A stretch of DNA of 64,000 nucleotides. It comes from Streptomyces lydicus. GTDB lineage: Bacteria > Actinomycetota > Actinomycetes > Streptomycetales > Streptomycetaceae. The position numbers were made by a program, and so were the translations under genes. The stretch covers positions 2,852,001-2,916,000 of the forward strand of contig NZ_CP017157.1 of NCBI RefSeq assembly GCF_001729485.1, given 5' to 3'. Under the pieces are notes generated by a model. It did no database searches and was not told where the DNA came from. It saw only the letters and a program-made list of their open reading frames with translations. Each line of letters begins with the position of its first letter. Position 1 is the stretch's first letter. Positions 8,730-20,112 of this stretch are shown in pieces.

Positions 8730-9149
8730 CGAAACTCCCTGATGCTGAGGCGAGTTGGCCCGTACGGCGACGCCGCTCGTCGCGGCCGTCGGCCGCCGGC
8801 ATCGATGCCGGCGCCAGTCGATCGACGCCCGCACCACTCGCCACACACGACTCGCGTCACGGGCGAAGGGTTGTAGGGGCCGACGGGCCGGGGCGCGTGG
8901 GGCGCGGAGCGCACGACCCGGAACGAGTCCCGCTTCTCGGGGCCCTGCGCATGATCGCGGGGTACGGCTTCCCGCCGGTAACCCCTTGGGGCGTCTGGAT
9001 GCGTGTAGGAGGCGTCGCAAAAGTGCTGGTGAGCGCGGGGGAGTGTGCGCCTGGCGTGGTGCGGTTGTGTAAATGTCTGTGTTTCGTAACACCAAACCGG
9101 ATTTCTTCCGGCAAGGCATGACGTGGCGTCACTGTGTGGGGGTCCGGTC

Positions 9150-9173
9150 AAAACCGGCCGGACTTCCGGTTTT
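9150..9173 (+). promoter_or_regulatory. stem-loop with T-run in the leader of the lamin-tail gene
   Basis: AAAACCGG (9150-9157) pairs with CCGGTTTT (9166-9173) around an 8-base loop, and a further T follows. It lies about 25 bases before the ribosome site of the lamin-tail gene and looks like an intrinsic terminator in a 5' leader, so it could act as an attenuator. The rest of 8730-9149, between the divergent FG-GAP and lamin-tail genes, shows nothing that I can identify. Confidence 0.4.
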
Positions 9174-9210
9174 TCGGTGCCCTTTTGAGGGCGCCGTAGG
9201 AGGGGATTCC

Positions 9211-9717
9211 GTGTTCCGTCACGCCTCGCGTATCGCCGCTGCCGTCCTCGGCTCCGCGGCTCTTGTCGCCACCGCCGCACTGCCGGCCACCGCCGTCGGC
9301 CACCACGGTCCGGCCTCGCACCACCAGGCCCGTTCCGCGGTCGTACTCGGGCCGATCCAGTACGACAGCCCCGGTCGGGACGACCGCTCCAACCGGAGCC
9401 TGAACGCCGAGTGGGTCACCGTGAAGAACACCGGCCGCTGGCCGGTGACCCTCAAGGGCTGGACCCTGTCCAACAAGTCCGGCCACTCCTACCGCTTCGG
9501 TAACGTGCGTCTGGCCGGCCACAGCCAGGTCCGCGTCCACACCGGCATCGGTCGCGACAACCGCTTCGACCTGTTCCAGGACCGCCGCAACTACTTCTGG
9601 GACGACATCGACACCGCCACCCTGCGCAACGACCACCGGCGCGTCGTCGACTTCGAGAGCTGGGGCCGGCACGGTCACTGGGGTGGCCACGGCCACGGGG
9701 GCGGCCACCACCACTGA
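9211..9717 (+). CDS. secreted lamin-tail-domain protein with His-rich C-terminus
   Basis: A 168-residue protein. GTG 9211 follows AGGAGGGG (9198-9205) at good spacing. Residues 1-30 form a Sec signal peptide (basic start, core AAAVLGSAALVATAALPATA). The mature domain matches the lamin tail domain (LTD): LNAEWVTVKNTG, then WPVTLKGWTLSN and a FDLFQD strand, an Ig-like fold found in bacterial secreted proteins and often linked to envelope or DNA binding. The last 20 residues are almost only Gly and His (GHWGGHGHGGGHHH), suggesting metal binding. A perfect hairpin follows at 9776. It is divergent from the FG-GAP gene. Confidence 0.85.
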   Translation: MFRHASRIAAAVLGSAALVATAALPATAVGHHGPASHHQARSAVVLGPIQYDSPGRDDRSNRSLNAEWVTVKNTGRWPVTLKGWTLSNKSGHSYRFGNVRLAGHSQVRVHTGIGRDNRFDLFQDRRNYFWDDIDTATLRNDHRRVVDFESWGRHGHWGGHGHGGGHHH

Positions 9718-9775
9718 GCTGACTCCTCCCGTCGGCGGTAGGGCGGCCTGGTCACCTGCCTGACTGTTGACCCCG

Positions 9776-9806
9776 GTGCGCCGCAGGCTCCTGGCCTGCG
9801 GCGCAC
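9776..9806. terminator. strong bidirectional terminator
   Basis: A perfect 12-bp stem, GTGCGCCGCAGG (9776-9787) with CCTGCGGCGCAC (9795-9806), and a 7-base loop. It lies between the ends of the convergent lamin-tail and TetR genes and can serve both. Confidence 0.8.
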
Positions 9807-9904
9807 TGCTGTGTCCGGAGGCTGCTGTGAGCGGCAAGAGGGGCTGCGGGCAGAGGAGTTGAGGAGCACCGCCGCACCGCGGACGCCGGCCGGAGCGACG
9901 GCGT

Positions 9905-10531
9905 TCAGTCTCCGGTGAGGGAGGCGAAAGCGCCGCACAGGAGTTGGATGCTCCGTTGGAACTTCTCGTCCTGGGGGATCCGGGGCATCTCGGTGAGCAG
10001 GAGCGGGAAGCGGGCCCGCAGGTCGGCGTAGGCGTCCGCGGTGAGGGGCGGGGCCTGGGGGTGGCTCTGCTCCTGGAGGACGAAGCCGGTGATGTGGCTG
10101 AGGAGGGTGTCCGCCGCGATGCCGCCGTGTTCGACGGGGACGCCGGCCTCGACGAGGGTGCGGAGGAGGCGCTCCATCAGGGACAGGCCGCCGGGGGCGA
10201 GCACGCCGGGGCTGTCGACCATGAGCAGCGCCCCGCCGGGGTGTGCGAGGAGGGTGTCGCGCAGTGCCGCGGCCTGAACTTCGAGTTTTCGCTGCCAGGT
10301 TGCGCCGGGCGGCAGGGCGGCCAGGGCGGCGCTTCCGGCGTCGTATGCCCGCCCGCAGACCCGGTCGGCCATCATCGCGAGCAGTTCGTCCTTGCTGCGG
10401 ACGTGGTAGTAGAGGCTGCCGGCGTGCGCGCCGAGCCGCTCGGCCACCTGACGCATGGACAGGGCGTGGTATCCGACCTCGGCGAACGCGGCCATGCCGG
10501 CACTGATGATCCGCTCCTTGGTGAGCTTCAT
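9905..10531 (-). CDS. TetR-family transcriptional regulator
   Basis: A 208-residue protein starting at ATG (10531-10529). The N-terminal 50 residues are a TetR helix-turn-helix: KERIISAGMAAFAEVGYHAL, then SMRQVAERLGAHAGSLYYHV, with KDELLA completing the domain. The C-terminal ligand domain, with TLLSHITGFVLQEQ, resembles that of classic TetR. It is divergent from a rhomboid-like membrane protease gene. The 87-base gap carries a perfect 9-1-9 palindrome and a second partial copy (10549-10609). The natural reading is a repressor controlling itself and the protease gene in response to a small ligand. The ligand is unknown. Confidence 0.9.
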   Translation of the reverse strand: MKLTKERIISAGMAAFAEVGYHALSMRQVAERLGAHAGSLYYHVRSKDELLAMMADRVCGRAYDAGSAALAALPPGATWQRKLEVQAAALRDTLLAHPGGALLMVDSPGVLAPGGLSLMERLLRTLVEAGVPVEHGGIAADTLLSHITGFVLQEQSHPQAPPLTADAYADLRARFPLLLTEMPRIPQDEKFQRSIQLLCGAFASLTGD

Positions 10532-10548
10532 GCACCTACCGTAAAGCC

Positions 10549-10609
10549 TTTCAAACACTGTTTGAAACTCGTGCTAGCCTCACGCTCACATTTCGAACAC
10601 TGTTGTAGG
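10549..10609. promoter_or_regulatory. TetR operators between tetR and rhomboid-like gene
   Basis: The first site, 10549-10567, reads TTTCAAACA-C-TGTTTGAAA, a perfect palindrome with one central base. A second, degenerate copy, TTTCGAACA-C-TGTT, begins at 10591. They fill the short divergent intergenic region and are the expected binding sites of the adjacent TetR protein. Confidence 0.8.
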
Positions 10610-10618
10610 GGGCGGAAA

Positions 10619-11314
10619 ATGGGTGGGCTGCTGTTCAACGTGACCACGGCCGCGTTGATGGTGATGATGATCAACAGTGGCCTGGGCGCGGTCGGCCGGG
10701 AGTCGCTGCGCGGACGTCCCGTCCCGTGGGTCGCCGTCGGACTGACCGTGCTGGCGGTTGCCGGTGTCGTCCTCCAGCTGTGCTGGTCGGGCGCGATGGA
10801 CGCACTCGACCACGATCCCGCCAAGTCCGGCTGGTGGCGGGTGTTCACCTCGACCTTCATGCAGAACGGCGGGCCGGCCGGCGCGCTCTGGAACATCGCC
10901 ACACTGGCCCTCGTGGCTGCGCTCGCCCAGTGGCTCTGGGGCGGCCCGCTGACCGTGCTCCTCTTTGTCGCGGGCATCCTCCTGCCGGAGCACCTCGACG
11001 CCCTGCTCGGCCTCGGCGGCGACACCGGCACGGACCCGCGCAACTTCGCCGGCAGTTCCGGTGCCACCTACTTCCTCGGGGCCACCCTGGCCCTGGCGCT
11101 GCTCACGCGCACTCGGGAAAGGAAGCAGCAGGCCCTGGCGGTCGGCGTCCCGGTCCTCGGGCTGTTGATGTGGTGCGTGCAGGACAACGGCCACGGCATG
11201 GTCGCCGGGTACGGCTTCGCCCTCGGCGCCCTGGCCTGGGCGGCACGTCGCTTCCTGCGGAGCCAGGACGCCGAACCCGCCGCGGGTACGCGCTCCGCGC
11301 AGCCGCCCCGGTAG
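10619..11314 (+). CDS. rhomboid-like intramembrane serine protease
   Basis: A 231-residue polytopic membrane protein; ATG 10619 follows a GGGGGCGG ribosome site. Six or so hydrophobic segments are visible. The rhomboid catalytic pattern seems present: a WNIATLALV segment with the conserved Asn at about residue 92, the GxSG motif as GSSG at 145-148 (nucleophile Ser147), and His192 in NGHGMVAGYGFALG, matching the last-helix H-x-x-x-G-x-x-x-G region. If active it would cleave transmembrane substrates in the plasma membrane. It is divergent from and likely controlled by the TetR gene. The overall family signal is weak apart from these motifs, so an inactive relative is possible. Confidence 0.65.
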   Translation: MGGLLFNVTTAALMVMMINSGLGAVGRESLRGRPVPWVAVGLTVLAVAGVVLQLCWSGAMDALDHDPAKSGWWRVFTSTFMQNGGPAGALWNIATLALVAALAQWLWGGPLTVLLFVAGILLPEHLDALLGLGGDTGTDPRNFAGSSGATYFLGATLALALLTRTRERKQQALAVGVPVLGLLMWCVQDNGHGMVAGYGFALGALAWAARRFLRSQDAEPAAGTRSAQPPR

Positions 11315-11516
11315 TCGCCCTCCCGTGCTCCCGCTCGGGTGAGGCGAGGCCGCCGGGGGCCGGTGAGGGGACGGGCCGGTTCGCCGCGGTACGGAGTGGC
11401 TTCCGGCCAACATCCCGGCCGGCCTTGCCGGTTGTCGTGGGGGCCGCGTTCAATCGATCTTGATCGCGGCGGGCCCGGAACCCGGCCGCCGCACACCCCC
11501 CACGAGGAGCGATTGC

Positions 11517-12665
11517 GTGAGAGCCGAGATACCGCAGACAGGCATGCCGCAGGGAACGAAATCAGACACGGGCCAAGGGGATGCGTTCGTGTCGACCGGG
11601 CCGGCGGAGAGCCCTGTGTGCTCCTGGACGGAGTGGGACCCGCTGGAGGAAGTGATCGTCGGCATCGTCGACGGAGCGAGCTTCCCGACGTGGCACGAGG
11701 CGCTGCCGCCGGTGCTGCCCGCCGACCAGCACGAGACCTTCCGCCGGAACGCGGGACGGCCGTTCCCGCCCGAGCAGGTCGCCGCCGCACAGGCGGAGTT
11801 GGCGGAGCTGGTGCACATCCTCGAAGGTGAGGGGGTGCGGGTGCGCCGGCCGGAAGCGATTCCCCAGCGCACGCCGTACACCACGCTGGACTGGACCAGT
11901 ACCGGTATGTACGCGGCCATGCCCCGGGACGCGATTCTCGTGGTCGGTGACGACATCATCGAGTGCCCGATGGCCTGGCGCTCCCGCTACTACGAGAACC
12001 TCGCCTACCGGCCGCTGCTCAAGGAATACTTCCGGGGTGGCGCGAAATGGACCGCGGCACCCAAGCCGGAGCTGACCGACGCGCAGTTCGACCAGGACTG
12101 GACCGACCCGGGCGAGGACGGCCCGCAGCGACTGGTGGTGACCGAATTCGAGCCGACCTTCGACGCGGCCGACTTCACCCGCTGCGGACGCGACATCATC
12201 GCCCAGAAGAGCAACGTCACCAACGACTTCGGCATCGAGTGGCTGCGCCGCCACCTCGGCGACGCGTACCGCATCCACGTCTTCGAGTTCAACGACCCGC
12301 ACCCGATGCACATCGACGCGACGCTGGTGCCGATGGCCCCGGGCAAGCTGCTCATCCACCCCGAGCGGGTCACCGAGGTGCCGGCGCTGTTCAAGGGCTG
12401 GGACGTGCAGGCCGCCCCCGCGCCCGTCATCCCGGACGGGCATCCGCTCTACATGACCAGCAAGTGGATCAACATGAACATCCTGATGCTGGACGAGGAG
12501 CGGGTGATCGTCGAGGCGCAGGACGAGCCGATGATCGCCACGATGAAGAAGTTCGGCTTCACGCCGATCCCCTGCAACTTCCGCAATTTCAACAGCTTCG
12601 GCGGCTCGTTCCACTGCGCCACGGTGGACGTGCGGCGCCGGGGGACGTTGCAGTCGTACTTCTAG
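11517..12665 (+). CDS. glycine amidinotransferase-like enzyme
   Basis: A 382-residue protein. GTG 11517 has GAGGAG (11504-11509) seven bases upstream. It belongs to the amidinotransferase (guanidino-group modifying) superfamily. The catalytic His is visible in HPMHIDATLV and the nucleophilic Cys in GGSFHCATVDVRRRG near the end. The C-terminus RRRGTLQSYF closely resembles the end of vertebrate arginine:glycine amidinotransferase. The expected reaction moves the amidino group of arginine to an amine acceptor (glycine, or another amine in antibiotic pathways), releasing ornithine. No partner enzyme for a guanidino natural product is adjacent; the convergent neighbour is an SDR. The acceptor is not predictable. 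Confidence 0.88.
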   Translation: MRAEIPQTGMPQGTKSDTGQGDAFVSTGPAESPVCSWTEWDPLEEVIVGIVDGASFPTWHEALPPVLPADQHETFRRNAGRPFPPEQVAAAQAELAELVHILEGEGVRVRRPEAIPQRTPYTTLDWTSTGMYAAMPRDAILVVGDDIIECPMAWRSRYYENLAYRPLLKEYFRGGAKWTAAPKPELTDAQFDQDWTDPGEDGPQRLVVTEFEPTFDAADFTRCGRDIIAQKSNVTNDFGIEWLRRHLGDAYRIHVFEFNDPHPMHIDATLVPMAPGKLLIHPERVTEVPALFKGWDVQAAPAPVIPDGHPLYMTSKWINMNILMLDEERVIVEAQDEPMIATMKKFGFTPIPCNFRNFNSFGGSFHCATVDVRRRGTLQSYF

Positions 12666-12753
12666 GCTGCTTCCGGGCGGTGCGGCCCGGCGGCCCGGCG
12701 GCACGGGAGCGGACGCCGCGGGTCCGGGCTTCTCGCGCCCGGGTGCGGGGCGC

Positions 12754-16048
<3,295 letters not shown>

Positions 16049-16054
16049 CACCGC

Positions 16055-16102
16055 ACCCTTCCGCGGCACCGAGGCCCGACGGCCCACGGTCCGCGGAAGG
16101 GT
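16055..16102. terminator. icd terminator hairpin
   Basis: ACCCTTCCGCGG (16055-16066) pairs perfectly with CCGCGGAAGGGT (16091-16102) across a 24-base loop, starting seven bases after the icd stop. It lies between convergent genes. Confidence 0.75.
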
Positions 16103-16116
16103 CCGTGGCAGGTCAC

Positions 16117-16152
16117 TCCGCCCCGGCCGGCACCGCGCCCGGCCGGGGCGGA
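16117..16152. terminator. second, bidirectional terminator hairpin
   Basis: A perfect 14-bp stem, TCCGCCCCGGCCGG (16117-16130) with CCGGCCGGGGCGGA (16139-16152), and an 8-base loop, between icd and the convergent SGNH gene. It probably stops transcription from either side. Confidence 0.75.
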
Positions 16153-16230
16153 CCCGTAACGTGCGCCGGAAGGCGGCCTCCACCGATCCGCCTCAAGCCC
16201 CCCCCGGATGCCCCGGCCACCCCACACGCC

Positions 16231-17409
16231 TCAGGCGCCTCGGTCCGCGAAGGCGCCGTCGGCGGTGAAGGCCAGGCGGGCGAAGCGTTCGCCGATGCGG
16301 CGGTGGGTGGCGGCGTCCGGGTGGAGCGCGTCGGGCAACGGCAGTTCGACGGCGTCCGCCTCGCCGTAGAGTTCCCGCCCGTCGAGGTGGTACAGGTGCG
16401 GATCCGCGGCGGCCCGCTGCGCCACGATCCGCGCCAGCTCGTCCCGGATGACGCCCAGGGTCAGTTTCCCGCTCGCGCGTTCCGCCGGATCACCCGTGGC
16501 CCGGAACCGCAGCTGCCCCTCGCCGAGGCTGCTGAAGTCCGGTGCGCTGGGGCCGGGCGTGTCCTCGTGTATGGGGCACAGCAGGGGCGAGACGACCAGC
16601 AGCGGGGTGCGGGGATGGCCCTCGCGGATGGTGTCGAGGAAGCCGTGCACCGCCGGGGTGAAGGCGCGCAGCCGCATCAGGTCGGCGTTCACCAGATTGA
16701 TGCCGATCTTGATGCTGATCAGGTCGGCGGGGGTGTCCCGGAGCGCGCGGGCGGTGAACGGATCGAGCAGGGCACTGCCGCCGAAGCCCAGATTGATCAG
16801 CTCCACGCCGCCGAGGGAGGCGGCGAGCGCGGGCCAGGTGGTGGTGGGGCTGGCGGCGTCGGAGCCATGGCTGATCGAACTTCCGTGGTGCAGCCACACC
16901 TTGCGTCCCCGCTCCCGTGCGGGCTCGACGGGGGCGTCGGTGCGCAGCACGCCGAGTTCGGTGGTCTCGTTGTGCGGCAGCCAGATCTCGACGTCCTTGT
17001 CGGCGTCGGGCAGTCCGCTGAAGCGGACGGTGCCGGCCGGGCCCGCCTCGTGCACGAAGGTTCCGGCGGCCATGTCGATGGTCAGGGTGTTGCCGCCCGC
17101 CACGCCGGCCTGGCCGGCCAGGCGGCCGTCGACGAGCAGGTCGTACACGCCGTCCGGGCGGGGCGGCGCGCCCACGTAGTGCCGCTTGGTGGCAAGGGCG
17201 TCCAGTTCGACGGTGGTGGCCCGGGTGCGGAAGACCAGCCGGACGCCGGAGGGCTGGGCCTCGGCCATGGCCAGTTGGCCGTCGGCGCACTGGGCGCGGG
17301 CGCGGGCGGGCAGCCGGTGCGGCAGCACGCCGTGCTCGGTGCGTTCCACCTCCAGGGCGCCGCGCAGGAGTTCCGCGGTGACGGGTGTGGTGATCCAGTT
17401 CTCGTTCAT
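16231..17409 (-). CDS. SGNH/GDSL-type esterase
   Basis: A 392-residue protein starting at ATG (17409-17407). The N-terminal half is beta-rich without a known catalytic motif. The C-terminal half is an SGNH hydrolase: block I nucleophile in HHGSSISHG, block II Gly in LGFGGSALLDP, block III in KIGINLVN, and the D-x-x-H of block V as PDALHPD. This points to ester hydrolysis, probably of an acyl or acetyl group on a carbohydrate. No signal peptide is visible. The gene follows a TetR regulator on the same strand by 49 bases, so the two form a likely autoregulated operon. Confidence 0.85.
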   Translation of the reverse strand: MNENWITTPVTAELLRGALEVERTEHGVLPHRLPARARAQCADGQLAMAEAQPSGVRLVFRTRATTVELDALATKRHYVGAPPRPDGVYDLLVDGRLAGQAGVAGGNTLTIDMAAGTFVHEAGPAGTVRFSGLPDADKDVEIWLPHNETTELGVLRTDAPVEPARERGRKVWLHHGSSISHGSDAASPTTTWPALAASLGGVELINLGFGGSALLDPFTARALRDTPADLISIKIGINLVNADLMRLRAFTPAVHGFLDTIREGHPRTPLLVVSPLLCPIHEDTPGPSAPDFSSLGEGQLRFRATGDPAERASGKLTLGVIRDELARIVAQRAAADPHLYHLDGRELYGEADAVELPLPDALHPDAATHRRIGERFARLAFTADGAFADRGA

Positions 17410-17458
17410 GTCCCGTGCCTCAACGTGTCGTTCGGTATCCGGAGTCTGCGGGGCGGGG

Positions 17459-18037
17459 TTACGGGGCGGCCTGCGCGGGCCAGTTCCGCAGCAGCGCGTC
17501 GAGGGAGTCCAGGATGCGTTCCCAGGTCTCCTGCGAGTCGGGCGCACTGTGACTGAACCCGCCCGCCGACTCCAGGCTGACGTAGCCGTGGAAGACGCTG
17601 CCCAGCAACCGGACCGCGTGCGTCTGGTCCGGCTCCGACAGGTCGTAGCCGCGCAGGATCGCCCGCGTCATCTGCGCGTGCCGGCCCCCGGCGCTGGCGG
17701 CGGCCTCTTCCGGGGTGAGTCGCAGCTGGGCCGCGGCGTAGCGGCCGGGGTGCTCCCGTGCGTAGTCGCGGTAGACGTTCGCCAGGGCCGTCAGGGCGTC
17801 CTTGCCGGCCCGGCCGGCCAGCGCGGCGGCGCCCCGGTCGGCGAGCTCCTCCAGCGCCAGCAGCGCGATCCTGACCTTGAGGTCATGGGAGTTCTTCACG
17901 TGCGAGTACAGACTCGCGACCTTGACCTCGAACCGCCGGGCGAGCGCCGAGACGGTCACCTGGTCGAAGCCCGCCTCGTCGGCCAGCTCCGCTCCCGCCC
18001 GGACCAGACGCTCCGTGGTCAGCCCTACGCGCACCAT
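17459..18037 (-). CDS. TetR-family regulator of the esterase operon
   Basis: A 192-residue protein; ATG (18037-18035) follows GGGAGG with ideal spacing. The N-terminus is a TetR helix-turn-helix: TERLVRAGAELADEAGFDQV, then TVSALARRFEVKVASLYSHV and KNSHDLKV. The C-terminal ligand domain has LGSVFHGYVSLE, of the type seen in TetR proteins with a WHG-like C-terminal domain. It is first gene of an operon with the SGNH esterase. Two palindromes lie just upstream (18076-18114), consistent with self-repression relieved by a ligand that the esterase may process. Confidence 0.9.
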   Translation of the reverse strand: MVRVGLTTERLVRAGAELADEAGFDQVTVSALARRFEVKVASLYSHVKNSHDLKVRIALLALEELADRGAAALAGRAGKDALTALANVYRDYAREHPGRYAAAQLRLTPEEAAASAGGRHAQMTRAILRGYDLSEPDQTHAVRLLGSVFHGYVSLESAGGFSHSAPDSQETWERILDSLDALLRNWPAQAAP

Positions 18038-18075
18038 AACGTTCCTCCCATTCAGCGAAAGAGATTATGCAGCTA

Positions 18076-18114
18076 CCTAATAGCTTTAGGCAAATGGGCA
18101 ACGCTTTTAGCGTT
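18076..18114. promoter_or_regulatory. palindromic operators upstream of tetR-esterase operon
   Basis: CCTAA-TAGCT-TTAGG (18076-18090) and AACGCT-TTT-AGCGTT (18100-18114) are two adjacent palindromes in an AT-rich patch just before the TetR gene. The first, centred on AGCT, looks like a TetR half-site pair. Either may bind the regulator. Confidence 0.55.
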
Positions 18115-18292
18115 TGGCGTTGGCTGGGCCGCCGGGAGGTCGCCGTGGGAGCCGCGGGCACGGGCGAGTAGCGTCGGGGCGCCGCCGCACGCGCGACGCC
18201 GTCGCCCGCGCACCGCGGGCACCGCGCGGTCGGTCGTCCGGGCGGCGCTTGATCGGCTGACTCGGACGCGTTGACGTCCTACGGGGGACACG

Positions 18293-18691
18293 ATGGAACT
18301 GGCCCAGATCCGCCTGCTCGTCACGGACTTCCGTGACTGTTACCGCTTCTACCGCGACGTGCTCGGCCTCGCCCCGCAGTTCCCGGCCGAGGACGGCCCG
18401 TACGCCAAGTTCACCTGCGACGAGGGGTCAGCGGGCCTCGCCCTGCAGGACCGCGGGCAGATGGCCCGCGTCCTCGGGGAGCTGGCCGCGCCGCCGGCCG
18501 GCTACCGCTCCCTCGTCGTCCTGCGGGTCGACGACCTCGACGGCCACTGCGCGCGGATCACCGCACGGGGCGCCGTCCTCGCCCACGGTCCGGCCCCGAT
18601 GACGGACCGGATGCGGGTCGCCCACCTCCGGGACCCGGAGGGCAACCTCGTCGAGCTCCAGGAGTGGCTGGCGCCGCGCCCGGCGGACTGA
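18293..18691 (+). CDS. VOC-family (glyoxalase/bleomycin-resistance fold) protein
   Basis: A 132-residue protein; ATG 18293 follows GGGGGA. It opens with QIRLLVTDFRDCYRFYRDVLGL, the typical first beta-alpha unit of vicinal-oxygen-chelate proteins, and ends with the second metal-site strand HLRDPEGNLVELQEW, where the Glu is a usual ligand. One pair of such modules makes a metal-binding cup. The function (dioxygenase, lyase or drug binding) is not predictable. It stands alone and is convergent with the HAD gene 28 bases away. Confidence 0.85.
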   Translation: MELAQIRLLVTDFRDCYRFYRDVLGLAPQFPAEDGPYAKFTCDEGSAGLALQDRGQMARVLGELAAPPAGYRSLVVLRVDDLDGHCARITARGAVLAHGPAPMTDRMRVAHLRDPEGNLVELQEWLAPRPAD

Positions 18692-18719
18692 GGCGCCCCG
18701 TACGGCTCCGCGGCCGCCC

Positions 18720-19436
18720 TCAGCCCACGACGTCCAGCACCGGCCGCAACCCGTCCGGGCGGAGGTCCACCGGCAGGTGGTCGACCGGCAGGAACGCGCA
18801 CCCCAGGGCGGTGGCCCCGCCGTCCGCCCGGCGGTCGTCGCCCACCATCAGCACGGCGGACGGCGGGAGCCCCAACTCCCGGCAGGCGAGGGCGAAGAGT
18901 CGCGGGTCCGGCTTCTGGACCCCGTGCTCGTAGGAGAGCACACAGCTGTCCAGGTGGCGGTCGAGCCCGTGCGCGCGCAGCACCGGCCGCAGGTCCCAGC
19001 CGATATTGCTGAGCACGCCGATCCGGAGGCCGCGCCGGTGCAGCTCCGCCAGCACCTCGGCGGCGTCCGGGTACGGGTGCCATGCCTCCGCCGTCATGTG
19101 GCGGTCGTAGAGGACGTCGTACAACTCCGGTCGAGGAAGGGGCACTTGGCGGGCCAGGCCGGTGTACACCGCGCGGTGGTGACGGGCGTCGCGGTCGCGG
19201 ATCTCCCACCGCGCGGCCAGCTCGGCGGGCAGCTGTGCGGGGGAGGTGCCGCCGGGGAGGGCGCCGGCCCGGTCCAGCTCGGCCGCCCGCAGGGCGATCT
19301 CGGCCTCGGCCATCTCCGTACCGGTCGCGGTCAGCGCCGCCCGCAGCCAGGACTCCGGGGACTCGATGCGCAGCAGGGTCCCGGAGAAGTCGAAGAGCAC
19401 ACCCTTGATCGTGGTCATACGGCCGGTCGTGGTCAT
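18720..19436 (-). CDS. HAD-superfamily hydrolase
   Basis: About 238 residues from ATG 19436; a second in-frame ATG at 19418 would shorten it by six. HAD motifs in order: DFSGTLL with nucleophile Asp (the usual acid-base Asp is Ser here), SNIGWD (motif II), KPDPRLFALA (motif III Lys), and GDDRRADGG (motif IV). A helical cap lies between motifs I and II, as in subfamily IA phosphatases and dehalogenases. The D-to-S change may lower phosphatase activity, though DFSGT-type proteins are common. It starts eight bases after the PAP2 gene on the same strand, so the two are probably cotranscribed. Confidence 0.85.
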   Translation of the reverse strand: MTTTGRMTTIKGVLFDFSGTLLRIESPESWLRAALTATGTEMAEAEIALRAAELDRAGALPGGTSPAQLPAELAARWEIRDRDARHHRAVYTGLARQVPLPRPELYDVLYDRHMTAEAWHPYPDAAEVLAELHRRGLRIGVLSNIGWDLRPVLRAHGLDRHLDSCVLSYEHGVQKPDPRLFALACRELGLPPSAVLMVGDDRRADGGATALGCAFLPVDHLPVDLRPDGLRPVLDVVG

Positions 19437-19443
19437 ACGCCCA

Positions 19444-20112
19444 TCATGCGCCGCGGCCGTGCGCCGAAACGCTCCGCTGCGGCCACCGGCGCGCGCGGAC
19501 GGCGTACGCCCCGGCCGACCCGGCCACCACGGCACCGCCCAGCAGCCACCCGCCGAGGACGTCCGACGGCCAGTGCACCCCCAGATACACCCGGGTGCAG
19601 CCGACCCCGAGGACGGACAGCGCGACCAGCACCCGGGCCGTCCACCGCCACCTCGGCTGCGCCCCGTGCAGCCGCAGCAGCCACAGCAGCAGGGCGCCCG
19701 CCACCAGCGCCGACATCGCATGGCCCGAGGGGAACGCCGCGTAGTGCGCCGAGTCCACCGGATCCGGCCAGACCGGGCGCGCCCGGCCGACCAGCGCCTT
19801 CACCAGCTGCTGGAGAGCCGTACCGGCCAGCGCGGTGACCCCCACCCAGACCGCCAGCAGCGGCGCACCACGCCGTACCAGCAGCCCGATCGCGACCGCG
19901 AGCAGTGCGCGCATCGCCCAGGGGTCCCACACCCAGTCGCTGAGCACCCGGCTCACCCGGGTCCAGCCCGGCGAGGCGACGGCCGTCCGGTGCAACGCGC
20001 CGCTGACGGCCGCGTCCAGTGACATCAGTGGGCCCCAGCGCAGGGCGACCAGGGCGAGCAGCAGCAGGAAGAGGGCCGCGCAGGGAAGAGAGCGGCGGAC
20101 GCCGTGCGACAT
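19444..20112 (-). CDS. PAP2-family membrane phosphatase
   Basis: A 222-residue protein with about six membrane segments, starting at ATG (20112-20110). The three-part PAP2 signature is complete: KALVGRARP (motif 1, K-x6-R-P), PSGH (motif 2 with catalytic His), and TRVYLGVHWPSD (motif 3, with Thr for the usual Ser; His is nucleophile and Asp its partner). The site faces the outside of the membrane. Likely substrates are lipid phosphates such as undecaprenyl pyrophosphate or phosphatidic acid. First gene of a pair with the HAD hydrolase. Confidence 0.9.
   Translation of the reverse strand: MSHGVRRSLPCAALFLLLLALVALRWGPLMSLDAAVSGALHRTAVASPGWTRVSRVLSDWVWDPWAMRALLAVAIGLLVRRGAPLLAVWVGVTALAGTALQQLVKALVGRARPVWPDPVDSAHYAAFPSGHAMSALVAGALLLWLLRLHGAQPRWRWTARVLVALSVLGVGCTRVYLGVHWPSDVLGGWLLGGAVVAGSAGAYAVRARRWPQRSVSAHGRGA

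Noticed and set aside
8730..9119. N-terminal extension of the FG-GAP protein to 9119.
   Set aside because: Residues would be Arg/Pro-rich and non-coding in look, and would bury the signal peptide; TTG 8729 has GGGAG at ideal spacing.
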